Shown: positions 6,962 to 16,530, counted from the stretch's first letter. The stretch is DNA of 64,000 nt from Lacicoccus halitifaciens (GCF_040544485.1 NZ_JBDZDV010000005.1:62001-126000), one strand, 5' to 3'. A program made the numbers and translations. Notes: generated by a model from the letters alone, not told the origin.

Positions 6962-8629
6962 TTATTCAAAAGTGACGTCTTCCAGCCTGACTGCGCCGGA
7001 AGGGTCGACTTCCACGCCGTTGACGGCGCTGTTGTTCACACCGATCATGAAGTTGTTATGGAAGATGTAGCTCATCGGCACTTCCTCCACCAGTATCTCC
7101 TGGGCTTCTGTGTACGCATCATATCTCACGTCTTCATCAGGTTCGGTGCGTCCCTGATCCAGCAGATCGTCAAGTTCTGGGTTGGAGTACCATGTCCTGT
7201 TGCCTGATGCATCGATGCTGTCGGTATGGAACAATGCATATAATCCATAGTCCGCATCACCGGTCACAGTCGTCCAGCCGTGGATGAACATGTCCTGGTC
7301 GCCTGTTGCGAGTATATCAAGGTATGCGCCCCACTCGAACTGCTCGATTTCCACATCGATATTCAGCTCGCCGAGCCTCTCCTGGATAAACAGTGCCGTG
7401 TCCCTGATCTCCTGGTCTTCACTGATCCAGATCTTTGTGCTGAAGCCGTCCGCGACATCCGTCTCAGCAAGCAGTTCACGCGCCTGCTCCAGGTCGAATG
7501 TCCGCCCCTCGAGATCTTCGTTGTAGCCCCATACATCAGGTGCGAGCGGCCCTTCTGCCGGCACACCCATATCGTCATAGACACCGGATATAATCTCTTC
7601 TTTATCAATCGCATGGGCGATCGCCTGACGGACCCTCACATCATCGAAAGGTTCCTTTTCAACATTCATGCCGAGATAATTCAGCCTCACCGATTCCCTC
7701 TCGACGAGTTCAGTATCCTGCCCTTCGGAAATCCGGGACGCATTGGATGAATCGACGTCGGTCGCAATATCGATGCCGCCCGTTTCAAGCTCGGCCATCC
7801 TCGCACCTGATTCCGGCAGCACGCGGAATGTCACCGTTTCAAAATTTCTCTCCCCGCGCTGGAAATCTTCAAATTTGGTTGTGACCACTTCCTCGCCTGC
7901 AGATCTTGATTCAAGCATGAGATGGTTCGTGCCGTCTGTTTCTGTACTCAGCACCTGGCCGATATGTTCGGTGATCTGATCCATGACTTCCTCGAATTCA
8001 TCTCCCCCGGCCTCACGCAGTTCATAATATTCATCAGGCGTCATATCCACACCCGCTTCATCGAGCGCGGCCTGATAGTCCTCATCGATGAGTTCCTTTG
8101 AAATGATGCCGGCCGTACTGTGCGCAAGGTGGCTCGGCAGCGGCGCAAAAGGATACTCGGTGTGCAGGTTCACTTCATAGTCCCCCACGACTTCCACCTC
8201 TTCGATCATTTCAAATAAAAACGTCACCGCCGAACCGACCGCAGGGTCCCTGACCCTGTCGAGCGTCGCCTTCACATCTTCCGCCGTGAAATCGGAACCG
8301 TTATGAAAAGTCGTCCCTTCCCTTAATGTCAGATTCCATACATCATCTTCCGCAGCTTCCCACTCATCCGCAAGCCCCGGCTCCAGTTCCATATCGACCG
8401 TCTGGAAAATCAACGGTTCGTATATATTCCGCCGGACTTGTGATGAAGCGGAGTCATTCGAACCGTGCGGATCCAGCGTGACGACGTCATCCGCACTGCC
8501 GATGACGATGTCACCGGTCGCTTCCCCGCCGGAGTCTTCCGCACTTTCCTCCACCCCGCCGTCATCGGTGCACGCCTGCAGAATAAAGACCACTGCCAAA
8601 ATGAACGGCAGATACAACAATTTCTTCAT
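6962..8629 (-). CDS. ABC transporter substrate-binding lipoprotein, family 5 (peptide type)
   Basis: 555 residues. The signal peptide MKKLLYLPFILAVV ends in lipobox LQAC at about residue 20, so it is a membrane-anchored lipoprotein outside the cell. The mature part has the family 5 pattern (DVVTLDPHGSNDSASS near the N-terminus; LREGTTFHNGSDFTAEDV around residue 105; VRQAIAHAIDKEEI in the middle) seen in OppA, DppA and GsiB proteins that bind peptides, glutathione or nickel. The start at 8629 is supported by AGGGGG upstream and the signal peptide. No permease or ATPase gene adjoins it, so it is an orphan that must work with a transporter encoded elsewhere. Ligand unknown. Confidence 0.87.
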   Translation of the reverse strand: MKKLLYLPFILAVVFILQACTDDGGVEESAEDSGGEATGDIVIGSADDVVTLDPHGSNDSASSQVRRNIYEPLIFQTVDMELEPGLADEWEAAEDDVWNLTLREGTTFHNGSDFTAEDVKATLDRVRDPAVGSAVTFLFEMIEEVEVVGDYEVNLHTEYPFAPLPSHLAHSTAGIISKELIDEDYQAALDEAGVDMTPDEYYELREAGGDEFEEVMDQITEHIGQVLSTETDGTNHLMLESRSAGEEVVTTKFEDFQRGERNFETVTFRVLPESGARMAELETGGIDIATDVDSSNASRISEGQDTELVERESVRLNYLGMNVEKEPFDDVRVRQAIAHAIDKEEIISGVYDDMGVPAEGPLAPDVWGYNEDLEGRTFDLEQARELLAETDVADGFSTKIWISEDQEIRDTALFIQERLGELNIDVEIEQFEWGAYLDILATGDQDMFIHGWTTVTGDADYGLYALFHTDSIDASGNRTWYSNPELDDLLDQGRTEPDEDVRYDAYTEAQEILVEEVPMSYIFHNNFMIGVNNSAVNGVEVDPSGAVRLEDVTFE

Positions 8630-8797
8630 ATGAAATTTCCCCCTTTTAATTTCATTGTAGACATAATGAAAACGCACTTCAATGAAATTTTTAAATTTTC
8701 AGAATGAAATGGATGTGGTGACTCCCCCGCTGTCTGTAGTATCATAAGATATGAATGGATACACCACACTGGAATAATTTAAGCAAGGATGATCATT

Positions 8798-11359
8798 GTG
8801 CAAATAATCATGTCCCACGTGAATACCGATTTCGATGCCCTGGCTTCACTGATCGCAGCGAAGAAGCTCCATCCCGAGGCGAAAGTCGTCATCCCGAATG
8901 AACAGACGGCGCCCGTCAGGCAGTTTCTGACGATCTACAGGGACACTTTCGACATGACCGACGATCACCTGGTCAAATGGGAGGAAGTGACCAGCCTGAT
9001 TCTTGTGGATACCGCCTCACTCTCAAGGCTCGGCAATTATACAAAGAAACTCGATGCAGAAAAATTGGATATCACGGTGTACGATCACCACCCGCCGGGC
9101 TCGAAGGATGTCAAGGCGGCCCGCAGGGTGATTGAACCGGTCGGGGCGACGGTCACTTTATTGATAGAAGAGATCATCCGGCGCAAAATCCCCATCTCGT
9201 CATTCGAAGCGACGCTGTTCGGGCTCGGAATCTACACCGACACCGGCTCCTTCACATTCCCGAATACGACGGACAGGGATTTCCAGGCGGCAAGCTTCCT
9301 GATGAAGAATGAAATGAATCTCGAGATCATCCAGCGCTTTGCAGACTACAAGCTCACACCGGATCAGCAGGACCTTCTGAACCAGCTGTTCCGCAATGCA
9401 AAGACATATTACAGGGACGGGCTGAAATTTCTCGTGTGCGCCTATCAGATCGATGTCTATCTGCGGGAGCTTGCGACCATTGCGGATAAACTTCTCGACA
9501 TCAGCGGGGCCGACATGGTGCTCACGGTCGTCAAGATGGAGAAGCATGTGCACATCGTCGGCCGGTGCAATTCGAACCGTGTGAACCTGCTGCCGCTCCT
9601 TGAAAAATTCGACGGCGGCGGGCATCCGCAGGCGGGATCTGCCACGGTCAAAAGAAGCGGGCTTGATGAAGTGCTCGGGCAGGTCAACAGCCATCTCGAC
9701 CTGATTTTAAAACCCGCCATCACCGCCGAAGACATCATGGCGAGTCCCGTGAAGATGCTGCCGCCGGATACGAAGATCAGGGAAGCGGGCCACCTCATGT
9801 ACCGTTACGGGCATTCCGGCTACCCCGTCGTCGAGGATGACCGGCTGATCGGCATCATCACCCGCCGCGACCTCGACAAGGCCAATCACCACGGCCTCGG
9901 CCATGCGCCGATCAAGGCGTATATGAGCCGCAACCCGAGGACGATCAAACCTGAGACGACGATTGAAGAGATGCAGCGGCTCATCATCGACAACAACATC
10001 GGGCGCCTCCCCGTCATGGAGGACGGTCAGCCGATCGGCATCGTCACAAGGACCGACATCATCGAAGTGATGCATAACCAGGAGCTGAGCGAGGACCTCC
10101 GGCGGCCCGACATTAAAAACTTGAAAGAGGAGATGGAGAAGCAGCTGCCGGAAAGCACGAACTCCCTCCTCACCGACATCAGCAGGACGGCGGAGCGCAC
10201 TGGTATGCGGGTATACCTCATCGGCGGCATCGTGCGCGACCTCTTCCTCGAACGTCCTAATGATGATATCGACATCGTCGTCGAAGGGAACGGCATCGAC
10301 TTTGCCGAGCATCTCCGCACCGATTACGGCGGCAGCGTCAAAATGCATGAAACGTTCGGCACCGCCTCATGGATCCACCCGTCGGGGCTCTACATCGATG
10401 TGACGTCCGCGCGCCTCGAATATTACGAGCGCCCGGCGTCACTCCCGGATGTCGAACTGTCCACGCTGAGTGAAGACCTGTACCGCAGGGACTTCACGAT
10501 CAATTCGATGGCGCTGTGTTTGAACCCGGAAGTGTTCGGCGACCTCGTCGACCCGTTCAACGGCCAGGCCGACCTCAGGAGCAAGACGATCAAAGTGCTG
10601 CATAACCTGAGTTTCATCGACGACCCGACCCGGATTTTGAGGGCTGTGCGATTCGAGACCCGCTTCGACTTCCTGATGGATAAGCAGACCGAAAGCCTCG
10701 CACTGAATTCGATGGCGAGGATGCGGGATTTATCCGCCCACCGGATCGTCGAGGAGATGAAGCGGCTGTTCAAGGATGAAGATCCGCCCGGGACGATCAA
10801 AAGGCTCTTCAAGCTTACATTCTGGCAGCAGTTCGGCGTGGATGACGGGAGTGCCGAACAGAGCTATATACACGCCGGCCAGCTCAAGATGTTCTATGAG
10901 ATCCATAAGCCGCCCGCCGGGACTAAGCCGCGGTGGTTCAATTATTTCGCGATCCCCTTCTTCACAAGCAAAAAGATGTATCTGATGAGCCAATTCTCAC
11001 TGACCAAACGGAACAATAAATTCCTCCAGGACATCCGGAACCTCTCCGATATGGAAGGTGTCGAACAGATCAGGGAACCCGGCGAGTTCCACCGCTTCCT
11101 GAAACACTATGAGGACGAGGCGATCATTTTCATGATTGCGAAGGAAAACATGGAAAATGAAGATATCATCACATCTTATTTGAAGAGACGCATCGATATG
11201 CCCGTCTTTCTGACCGGGGAGGATCTGATCCAGGAAGGCATGAAACCCGGTCCCCACTTCAGGGGCATACTCCTGGAGCTCGAAGTCGCGGTGTTGAACG
11301 GCGAAATCAACACCAGGGATGAAGCCGTAGCGTGGCTCCATGAAAATCATATGAAGTAA
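8798..11359 (+). CDS. DHH phosphoesterase - CBS - CBS - tRNA nucleotidyltransferase fusion
   Basis: About 853 residues. Residues ~1-310 form a DHH/DHHA1 phosphoesterase (SHVNTDFDALAS, the DHH motif in YDHHPPG near residue 97, GGGHPQAG near 275). A pair of CBS domains follows (~315-435), then a class II nucleotidyltransferase head (~470-600) with LIGGIVRDL and the catalytic carboxylates in DDIDIVV, and the helical RNA-binding tail. This architecture is known from split CC-adding or A-adding enzymes such as those of Aquifex, so it may add only part of the CCA end, or repair tRNA, with the DHH part trimming RNA or a nucleotide. GTG at 8798 with AAGGA 8 nt upstream is preferred to the ATG at 8789, which overlaps that site. 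Confidence 0.85.
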   Translation: MQIIMSHVNTDFDALASLIAAKKLHPEAKVVIPNEQTAPVRQFLTIYRDTFDMTDDHLVKWEEVTSLILVDTASLSRLGNYTKKLDAEKLDITVYDHHPPGSKDVKAARRVIEPVGATVTLLIEEIIRRKIPISSFEATLFGLGIYTDTGSFTFPNTTDRDFQAASFLMKNEMNLEIIQRFADYKLTPDQQDLLNQLFRNAKTYYRDGLKFLVCAYQIDVYLRELATIADKLLDISGADMVLTVVKMEKHVHIVGRCNSNRVNLLPLLEKFDGGGHPQAGSATVKRSGLDEVLGQVNSHLDLILKPAITAEDIMASPVKMLPPDTKIREAGHLMYRYGHSGYPVVEDDRLIGIITRRDLDKANHHGLGHAPIKAYMSRNPRTIKPETTIEEMQRLIIDNNIGRLPVMEDGQPIGIVTRTDIIEVMHNQELSEDLRRPDIKNLKEEMEKQLPESTNSLLTDISRTAERTGMRVYLIGGIVRDLFLERPNDDIDIVVEGNGIDFAEHLRTDYGGSVKMHETFGTASWIHPSGLYIDVTSARLEYYERPASLPDVELSTLSEDLYRRDFTINSMALCLNPEVFGDLVDPFNGQADLRSKTIKVLHNLSFIDDPTRILRAVRFETRFDFLMDKQTESLALNSMARMRDLSAHRIVEEMKRLFKDEDPPGTIKRLFKLTFWQQFGVDDGSAEQSYIHAGQLKMFYEIHKPPAGTKPRWFNYFAIPFFTSKKMYLMSQFSLTKRNNKFLQDIRNLSDMEGVEQIREPGEFHRFLKHYEDEAIIFMIAKENMENEDIITSYLKRRIDMPVFLTGEDLIQEGMKPGPHFRGILLELEVAVLNGEINTRDEAVAWLHENHMK

Positions 11360-11365
11360 AAAACA

Positions 11366-11400
11366 AAGCAAGGGATGAGTAAATCACCCCTTGCTTTTTT
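11366..11400 (+). terminator. intrinsic terminator
   Basis: Stem AAGCAAGGG..TGA / TCA.CCCTTGCTT followed by TTTTTT, directly after the fusion gene. Confidence 0.85.
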
Positions 11401-11467
11401 CGTGATAAGACTTTAGTATACGAATTTGATTCTATATAAATGACTTTATGGAAGTGAGGTGCGCGCT

Positions 11468-13255
11468 ATGGATTTCACCATGCCGACTCTCCTGATCGTC
11501 GCGATCTTCATCAGCCTCGGCATACTCAGCCAGTGGGCGGCGAGACTTTTGAAGTTCCCGGCGATCGTCATCATGTCTATCGTCGGCCTGTTGATCGGGC
11601 CGGTGTTCGGCTGGACCAACCCTGAAGAACTGCTCGGCAGTGAATTGTTCGGCACCGTGATTTCGCTCGCGGTCGCGATCATCCTGTTCGAAGGCAGCAG
11701 CAACCTGAATGCCCGTGAACTGAAGGGCATTTCAATCGCAATGCGGCGCATCCTCACATTGAATGCACTGATCGGCTGGGCGCTCGGCACGCTCGCCATG
11801 TACTACATCATCGGTTTTCCGCTCTCCATCTCACTCGTCCTGGCCGGGCTTTTCATCGTCACCGGCCCGACGGTGATACAGCCCCTCTTAAAGCAAGCGA
11901 AGGTGAAGCGGTCGGTCGATTCGATACTCAGATGGGAAAGCATCATCCTCGACCCTGTCGGTCCGATGCTCGCCCTGCTCGCATTCTACATCTTCCAGTT
12001 TGCGGCGGACGGCTTCCAGATGGGGCTCGTGATGGATTATGTCATCGGCTTCTCCGCCGCGGCCGCACTCGGGTACGGCGGCGCCATGCTGTTCAGGGCG
12101 CTGCTCATTAATGACATATTGCCGCAGAACTTGATGACGTCAATGCAGTTCGTTTTCATCATCCTGATATTCAGCATCAGTGACGCGATCCTTCATGAAT
12201 CGGGATTACTCGCCATCACGATTTTCGGCTTCGTCATGGCACAGCTCAAAAACCAGCACCTGATCTTCAAGGAATCGGATCATTTCATCGACGATCTGTC
12301 ACTTATCAGCGTATCGACGGTGTTTATTCTGATCACCTCATCCCTCACGATGGATATGCTCCAAATCGTCATCGCGTGGGAAGTGCTGCTGTTCTGCCTG
12401 GTCATGATACTCATCGTCCGCCCTGCTTCCGTGTTACTGTCGACGGTCAATACGGAGCTCACGATCCAGGAGCGGCTGTTCGTCGGTGCCGTCGCACCAC
12501 GCGGCATCGTCGCACTGACCGTCGCGGGATTCTTCGGCGGGCTGTTCACTGAAATGAACGTCGAAATGGCGGAAATGATCGTGCCGGTCACCTTCGCCCT
12601 CGTGTTCATCACGGTCGTCGTGTACGGCTTCAGCTTCAAGCCGCTGAGCAAGGCACTCGACCTTTCCAGCCGGAAGCCGCCGGGCGTAATACTTCTCGGC
12701 GAGCATCTGCTTTCGATCAAGCTCGCCCTGAAGCTGAAGGAGCATAACATACCCGTCGCGATCTCCGACGTGCTGGCAAGCAGAAAGTACAATATTGAAG
12801 AATACGGCATAGAGAAGATCTCCGGCAGCCTGCTCGCAGAATCCGAGCGCATGTTCCAAGACATGACCCGCTTCGACCAGTGCCTCCTTCTCACACGTTC
12901 GTTCACTTTCAACAACCTCGCCTTCAATGTGCTGAGCGAAGAGTTCGGGGTGAAGAACGTGAACGTCATCGCACCGCCGAAAGACGTACCGAATACAACG
13001 ATCGAGGACTGGGAACGCAACCATATACTCTGTGATGAGGATCTGACCTACCGTGTGCTGAACCGGTATATCCAGGACAACGACATCACGGAAATCCCGG
13101 CCTCGGAACGCAAAAACCTGGATGATGACGACGTCATCCTGTACCACATCAGTAAGGAAAAGCACGTCACCTTCAAATCACTGACATCCAAAGTGAAAAA
13201 CTCCAATGGCAGCGTGCTCGGTGTTCTGAAAGGTGCAAGGCAGTATATAAAATAA
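11468..13255 (+). CDS. cation:proton antiporter (CPA1/NhaP type) with C-terminal nucleotide-binding-like domain
   Basis: 595 residues. Residues 1-395 carry about 12 membrane segments of the Na+/H+ exchanger fold, with the unwound-helix motif VTGPTVIQPLL (about 130-140) and the ion-site helix RWESIILDPVGP (about 157-168; Asp in place of the classic ND pair). The cytoplasmic tail (about 405-590) begins with a Rossmann-like strand (GVILLGEHLLSIKLAL) resembling the RCK/TrkA-N domains that gate such carriers. Likely exports Na+ or K+ in exchange for protons, suiting a halotolerant cell. The ATG at 11468 has GAGGTG 7 nt upstream; an in-frame GTG at 11459 lies inside that site. Monocistronic. Confidence 0.85.
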   Translation: MDFTMPTLLIVAIFISLGILSQWAARLLKFPAIVIMSIVGLLIGPVFGWTNPEELLGSELFGTVISLAVAIILFEGSSNLNARELKGISIAMRRILTLNALIGWALGTLAMYYIIGFPLSISLVLAGLFIVTGPTVIQPLLKQAKVKRSVDSILRWESIILDPVGPMLALLAFYIFQFAADGFQMGLVMDYVIGFSAAAALGYGGAMLFRALLINDILPQNLMTSMQFVFIILIFSISDAILHESGLLAITIFGFVMAQLKNQHLIFKESDHFIDDLSLISVSTVFILITSSLTMDMLQIVIAWEVLLFCLVMILIVRPASVLLSTVNTELTIQERLFVGAVAPRGIVALTVAGFFGGLFTEMNVEMAEMIVPVTFALVFITVVVYGFSFKPLSKALDLSSRKPPGVILLGEHLLSIKLALKLKEHNIPVAISDVLASRKYNIEEYGIEKISGSLLAESERMFQDMTRFDQCLLLTRSFTFNNLAFNVLSEEFGVKNVNVIAPPKDVPNTTIEDWERNHILCDEDLTYRVLNRYIQDNDITEIPASERKNLDDDDVILYHISKEKHVTFKSLTSKVKNSNGSVLGVLKGARQYIK

Positions 13256-13267
13256 ACACCAAATCAA

Positions 13268-13303
13268 AAACCGCCCGGAACAAAAATTTGTTCCGGGCGG
13301 TTT
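13268..13303. terminator. bidirectional terminator
   Basis: Stem AAACCGCCCGGAACAAA / TTTGTTCCGGGCGGTTT with almost no loop, between convergent genes. Confidence 0.85.
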
Positions 13304-13309
13304 CATCTT

Positions 13310-13534
13310 TTATATATTACCCTGTTCCTGTTCCCTTTTCAGCTTTTCAGGGGTGACGTCATTGCCGAGCGGGTCGATGACGGTGAGGCCGGAGAAGGAA
13401 TCCAGCACCTGGCCCCTGATCTGCTTCAGGTAATCTTCCCTGAGCACCCTCTGCTCTTCTTTCTGTTCCTCGGTCAATCCTACCGTCTTCTGTATCCTTG
13501 CAAGTTCATTGATCCTGTCCAATCCTTGAATCAT
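13310..13534 (-). CDS. DUF896 / UPF0291 family protein (YnzC-like)
   Basis: 74 residues beginning with a helical hairpin (RINELARIQKTVGLTEEQKE) and ending with GNDVTPEKLKR, both signatures of the UPF0291 family (YnzC/YneF of Bacillus), small cytosolic proteins of unknown function. It starts 14 nt after the monooxygenase stop, so it is probably the last gene of the Rrf2 operon. Length is normal for the family. Confidence 0.88.
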   Translation of the reverse strand: MIQGLDRINELARIQKTVGLTEEQKEEQRVLREDYLKQIRGQVLDSFSGLTVIDPLGNDVTPEKLKREQEQGNI

Positions 13535-13548
13535 TTTATTTCCTCATT

Positions 13549-14523
13549 TCATTTAAAATTTAAAAAGCTGTATTTCGGTTCAATGTGTGCCGGGAATTTA
13601 GGCACGACGTACTCCCCGAGTTCCTGGATGACTTCTTCAGCCGGACGGCTGTTCTGCTTCAGCGCAATCATCACGTGGTTCACGCCCGCATCCTGATACG
13701 CGTTCAGATAATCGATCAGGAAATGGCGTCCCGCGCGGAAGCCGACCGGGAGCGGTTTTGCCGTCTCCCCCGGCCGCTCGGACAAATCGAGGGCAAGCGG
13801 CATCGCAAACGGTTTGAAGCTTCCCGCCGCCGCCCGCCACTGGTTGATGAGTTTCTTCTGGCCGACGAGATCCTGCGGGTAGAACAGCCATCCGTCAGTG
13901 TTTGCGGCAAGCCACTCCAGCGTCTGTCCGCTGTATCCCGTGCCGAAGACTGGGATATCGGCCATTTCCGGTTTCGGGACGACATCACCTTTCGTGAGGT
14001 TCACGCGTTCCGTCTGTATCTCCGGGAACGCCTCACGCCACAGCTGCCGCATCACTTCGATGGATTCCCGGAACAGCTCACCCTTATCTTCAGCATCGAC
14101 CTTGAAGGCCGGGAACTCGATTGGCCGGTCACCGCTTGCTGCACCGAATAAAAGCCGTCCGTCCGACAATTTTTCCAATGTCGCTGCGGACTTTGCCGTA
14201 TGCAGTGGATTTCTAAGCGTCGTCACAATGCTGCCCGTGCCGAGCGCAATGTCCTTCGTGTGCGCGGCGACATAGCTTAAGAACATCCACGGGTCGTACA
14301 GCCCGCCGACATCCCCGAAGTCCGGGTCATAGAGCGGTGCATCCCGGACAAACAGTGATGCGAAACCATAATCCTCCACCATCTTGGCAAGCCGCATCTG
14401 TTCTGCCGGATCCATCTCCGGGAAACTCCCCGTATAGGATTCCAGCGGGAACATCAGGCCGAGCGTCATTTTATTTTCCTTGAAAGTCCTTTTGAATCCT
14501 TTATGGTTCTCAAACCGCGTCAT
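13549..14523 (-). CDS. LLM-class flavin-dependent oxidoreductase
   Basis: 324 residues with the luciferase-like monooxygenase pattern: LGLMFPLESYTGSFP at the N-terminus, VEDYGFASLFVRDAP, IALGTGSIVTTLRNPLHTAKSAATL (family strand-helix that cradles FMN/F420), DGRLLFGAASGD and VFGTGYSGQTLEWLA. Members use reduced flavin to oxidise diverse substrates; the substrate cannot be read here. ATG at 14523 is chosen because AGGTGG precedes it. It lies 23 nt after the Rrf2 regulator gene, so its expression is probably under Rrf2 control, and it is followed by the DUF896 gene. Confidence 0.85.
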   Translation of the reverse strand: MTRFENHKGFKRTFKENKMTLGLMFPLESYTGSFPEMDPAEQMRLAKMVEDYGFASLFVRDAPLYDPDFGDVGGLYDPWMFLSYVAAHTKDIALGTGSIVTTLRNPLHTAKSAATLEKLSDGRLLFGAASGDRPIEFPAFKVDAEDKGELFRESIEVMRQLWREAFPEIQTERVNLTKGDVVPKPEMADIPVFGTGYSGQTLEWLAANTDGWLFYPQDLVGQKKLINQWRAAAGSFKPFAMPLALDLSERPGETAKPLPVGFRAGRHFLIDYLNAYQDAGVNHVMIALKQNSRPAEEVIQELGEYVVPKFPAHIEPKYSFLNFK

Positions 14524-14546
14524 ATTTCCACCTGATTTCATTTGAA

Positions 14547-15029
14547 TTAAACAACCATCTTCTCATTGATCCAGCTCTGCAGCTCCGCCGTATTGCCGGC
14601 AAAGCGCTCCGACTGGATCTCCTCGGTGAGTGAGGCGATGGTTTCTCTCTTAAGCACACTTTTCCATGATGCTTCCGCTTCCTCCATCAACTCACCGAGG
14701 ATGCAGCATCTCTCCGTCTTCTCAAGTTCAAGCATCCCGTCCAATATGCCGCTTGAACTGTAGAGCGACTGCTGTCCTTCGACCGCGACATATATATCGT
14801 AGACCCTGATGTCCTCCGGGTCTTTATTGAGCTTGAAGCCGCCCTTCACCCCGGTGACGGATTTTATGATATCCGCGCTGACCAGTTTCCTGAGCAGTTT
14901 CTGCATATATGTTGGCGAGGCGCCGAGCTGTTCACTGATGACCTCGCTGTCGAGCACTGCACGCTCCGGCAGCATATTGAGCAGGAGCACCGCGTATACC
15001 GACTGTTCGACACCCGTCTTCATCTGCAT
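14547..15029 (-). CDS. Rrf2 family transcriptional regulator
   Basis: 160 residues. The N-terminal winged helix-turn-helix (about 5-75) has SEQLGASPTYMQKLLRKL and the wing SVTGVKGGFKL, diagnostic for Rrf2. The region where IscR/NsrR carry three Cys ligands holds only adjacent cysteines in RCCILG, so an iron-sulfur cluster is unlikely and a thiol or small-ligand sensor is more plausible, as in CymR/YwnA-type members. First gene of an operon with the LLM oxidoreductase and DUF896 protein. A perfect dyad just downstream of its own -10 suggests autorepression. The start at 15029 has GGTGA 6 nt upstream; 15023 is an alternative. Confidence 0.88.
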   Translation of the reverse strand: MQMKTGVEQSVYAVLLLNMLPERAVLDSEVISEQLGASPTYMQKLLRKLVSADIIKSVTGVKGGFKLNKDPEDIRVYDIYVAVEGQQSLYSSSGILDGMLELEKTERCCILGELMEEAEASWKSVLKRETIASLTEEIQSERFAGNTAELQSWINEKMVV

Positions 15030-15063
15030 GACACTCACCGCATTCCTCAAAGTTTTTATAATC

Positions 15064-15080
15064 TGGATAACACTTATCCA
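15064..15080. promoter_or_regulatory. operator-like dyad of the Rrf2 operon
   Basis: TGGATAA-CAC-TTATCCA, a perfect 7-bp inverted repeat with 3-nt spacer, placed at about +2 to +18 relative to the promoter of the Rrf2 operon. Position and size fit an Rrf2-family repressor site. Confidence 0.6.
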
Positions 15081-15088
15081 CAATAGTA

Positions 15089-15120
15089 ATTATAATAACA
15101 GGAAAGGAATTCCCCTTCAA
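15089..15120 (-). promoter_or_regulatory. promoter of the Rrf2 operon
   Basis: Minus strand -10 TATAAT at 15089-15094; the best -35 is TTGAAG at 15115-15120, with a long 20-bp spacer, so the -35 is uncertain. Confidence 0.5.
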
Positions 15121-15137
15121 TTTTTATGCCTGAAAAA

Positions 15138-15176
15138 TAAAGAACACCGAAACCCGTGATGGCTTCAGTGTTCTTT
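15138..15176 (-). terminator. terminator of the Bcr/CflA exporter gene
   Basis: Stem AAAGAACACTGAA / TTCGGTGTTCTTT (one wobble) followed on the minus strand by ATTTTTC. Confidence 0.75.
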
Positions 15177-15179
15177 GAA

Positions 15180-16391
15180 TTATGCCTCCTGCACGGCCTT
15201 CCCGCGGACGAGCACCATGAATATGACAAGTGCGGAGATGCTGCAGACGGCAATGACTACTGCGAGCGGCCATGCAGCTTCGTCACCCGCAAGTCCGACA
15301 AGCGGGGATGCGACAGCCCCGCCGATGAATGGCAGCAGTCCGAGAAATGCCGACGCACTGCCGACGGACTTCTTCTGGTTCTTCAAACCGAGCGAAAATG
15401 CCGTCGGAGAGACGAACCCGACACTCGAGACCACCATGAAGAGCGCGGTGACGATGAAGATGAGCGGCAGTCCGAGCGCGACGACGATCGCAAGCAGTAT
15501 GCTGCCGGCGAGTGACAATAAAACCCCGGAACCCATGATTTTCGTCTCCTCCACTTTTCCTGCAATCCTCCCGGACACCTGGGCCGCGATGATGATCCCG
15601 AGGCCGTTCAGTGCGAATATAAGTGAAAACTGCTGCGGCGAGACATCGTAAATATTCTGAAGGACGAACGGTGAACCTGCGATATATGCAAACATCGCCG
15701 ACATGATGAGGCTCTGTGTGAACGAGATGCCGAGGAACACTTTATCCTTCAATAAGTCTCCAAAAGTCTTCACGACCGCAAAAATCGTCCCTTCCGATCT
15801 TTCCTCCACCGGGTGCGTCTCATTGAAGAAAAACAAGACCGATAATATAAGCAGCACACCGATCCCTGCGATGATGAGGAAGACGATCGGCCATGAACCG
15901 AAGTTCAATACGAACCCGCCTGAAATCGGTGCGAGTATCGGCGCCGCCCCGCTGACGAGCGCGAGGAGTGCGAATGCCTTCGTCAGATTTTTACCCGAGT
16001 AGATGTCCCGTGCCGCGGCGCGTGCGATGACGATGCCGGCCGCCCCCGTGAACCCCTGGATGAAACGGAGCGCGATGAAGAGCCCGATGCTTATCGTGAA
16101 AGCGAGCGCGGCCGATGCGGCAGCGTAGATCAGAAGACTGATTACAAGCGGCCTTTTGCGGCCCTTGATGTCGCTGAGCGGTCCGAACATCAACTGGCCC
16201 AAAGCCAGGCCGATCAGGCAAGTCGTCAGGCTCAGCTGTACGAGGGAGGCGCTCGTCTCCAAATCTTCTGCGACGATTGGCAGCGCCGGCAGATACATGT
16301 CCATCGAAATCGGACCGATCGCCGTGAGTGCACCGAGCAGGATGACGATCCAGTATTTATTTTCATTTCCTTTGTTGATATGTACAGTCAT
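15180..16391 (-). CDS. Bcr/CflA family multidrug MFS transporter
   Basis: 403 residues with 12 predicted membrane segments. GPISMDMYLPALP in TM1 is the hallmark of Bcr/CflA drug/H+ antiporters, and GPLSDIKGRKRPL (about 75-87) is the MFS motif A; RFIQGFTGAAGIVIARAAARD in TM4-5 matches the same group. Likely proton-driven export of drugs (bicyclomycin-, chloramphenicol- or sulfonamide-like) or metabolites. ATG at 16391 is chosen for the GAGG site 8 nt upstream; the open frame extends 14 codons further without one. Monocistronic. Confidence 0.88.
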   Translation of the reverse strand: MTVHINKGNENKYWIVILLGALTAIGPISMDMYLPALPIVAEDLETSASLVQLSLTTCLIGLALGQLMFGPLSDIKGRKRPLVISLLIYAAASAALAFTISIGLFIALRFIQGFTGAAGIVIARAAARDIYSGKNLTKAFALLALVSGAAPILAPISGGFVLNFGSWPIVFLIIAGIGVLLILSVLFFFNETHPVEERSEGTIFAVVKTFGDLLKDKVFLGISFTQSLIMSAMFAYIAGSPFVLQNIYDVSPQQFSLIFALNGLGIIIAAQVSGRIAGKVEETKIMGSGVLLSLAGSILLAIVVALGLPLIFIVTALFMVVSSVGFVSPTAFSLGLKNQKKSVGSASAFLGLLPFIGGAVASPLVGLAGDEAAWPLAVVIAVCSISALVIFMVLVRGKAVQEA

Positions 16392-16530
16392 GGAACCATC
16401 CTCTTGAATGATCATTTTATTTGCAGAATACATGAAAGTATATCACTCCCCCGTCCGGCCTGCCATGGTGGATGATTAAAAGCCCTTCAAACAGGTTAAT
16501 GATAAGTAATCTATACAAAGGATGATGATC

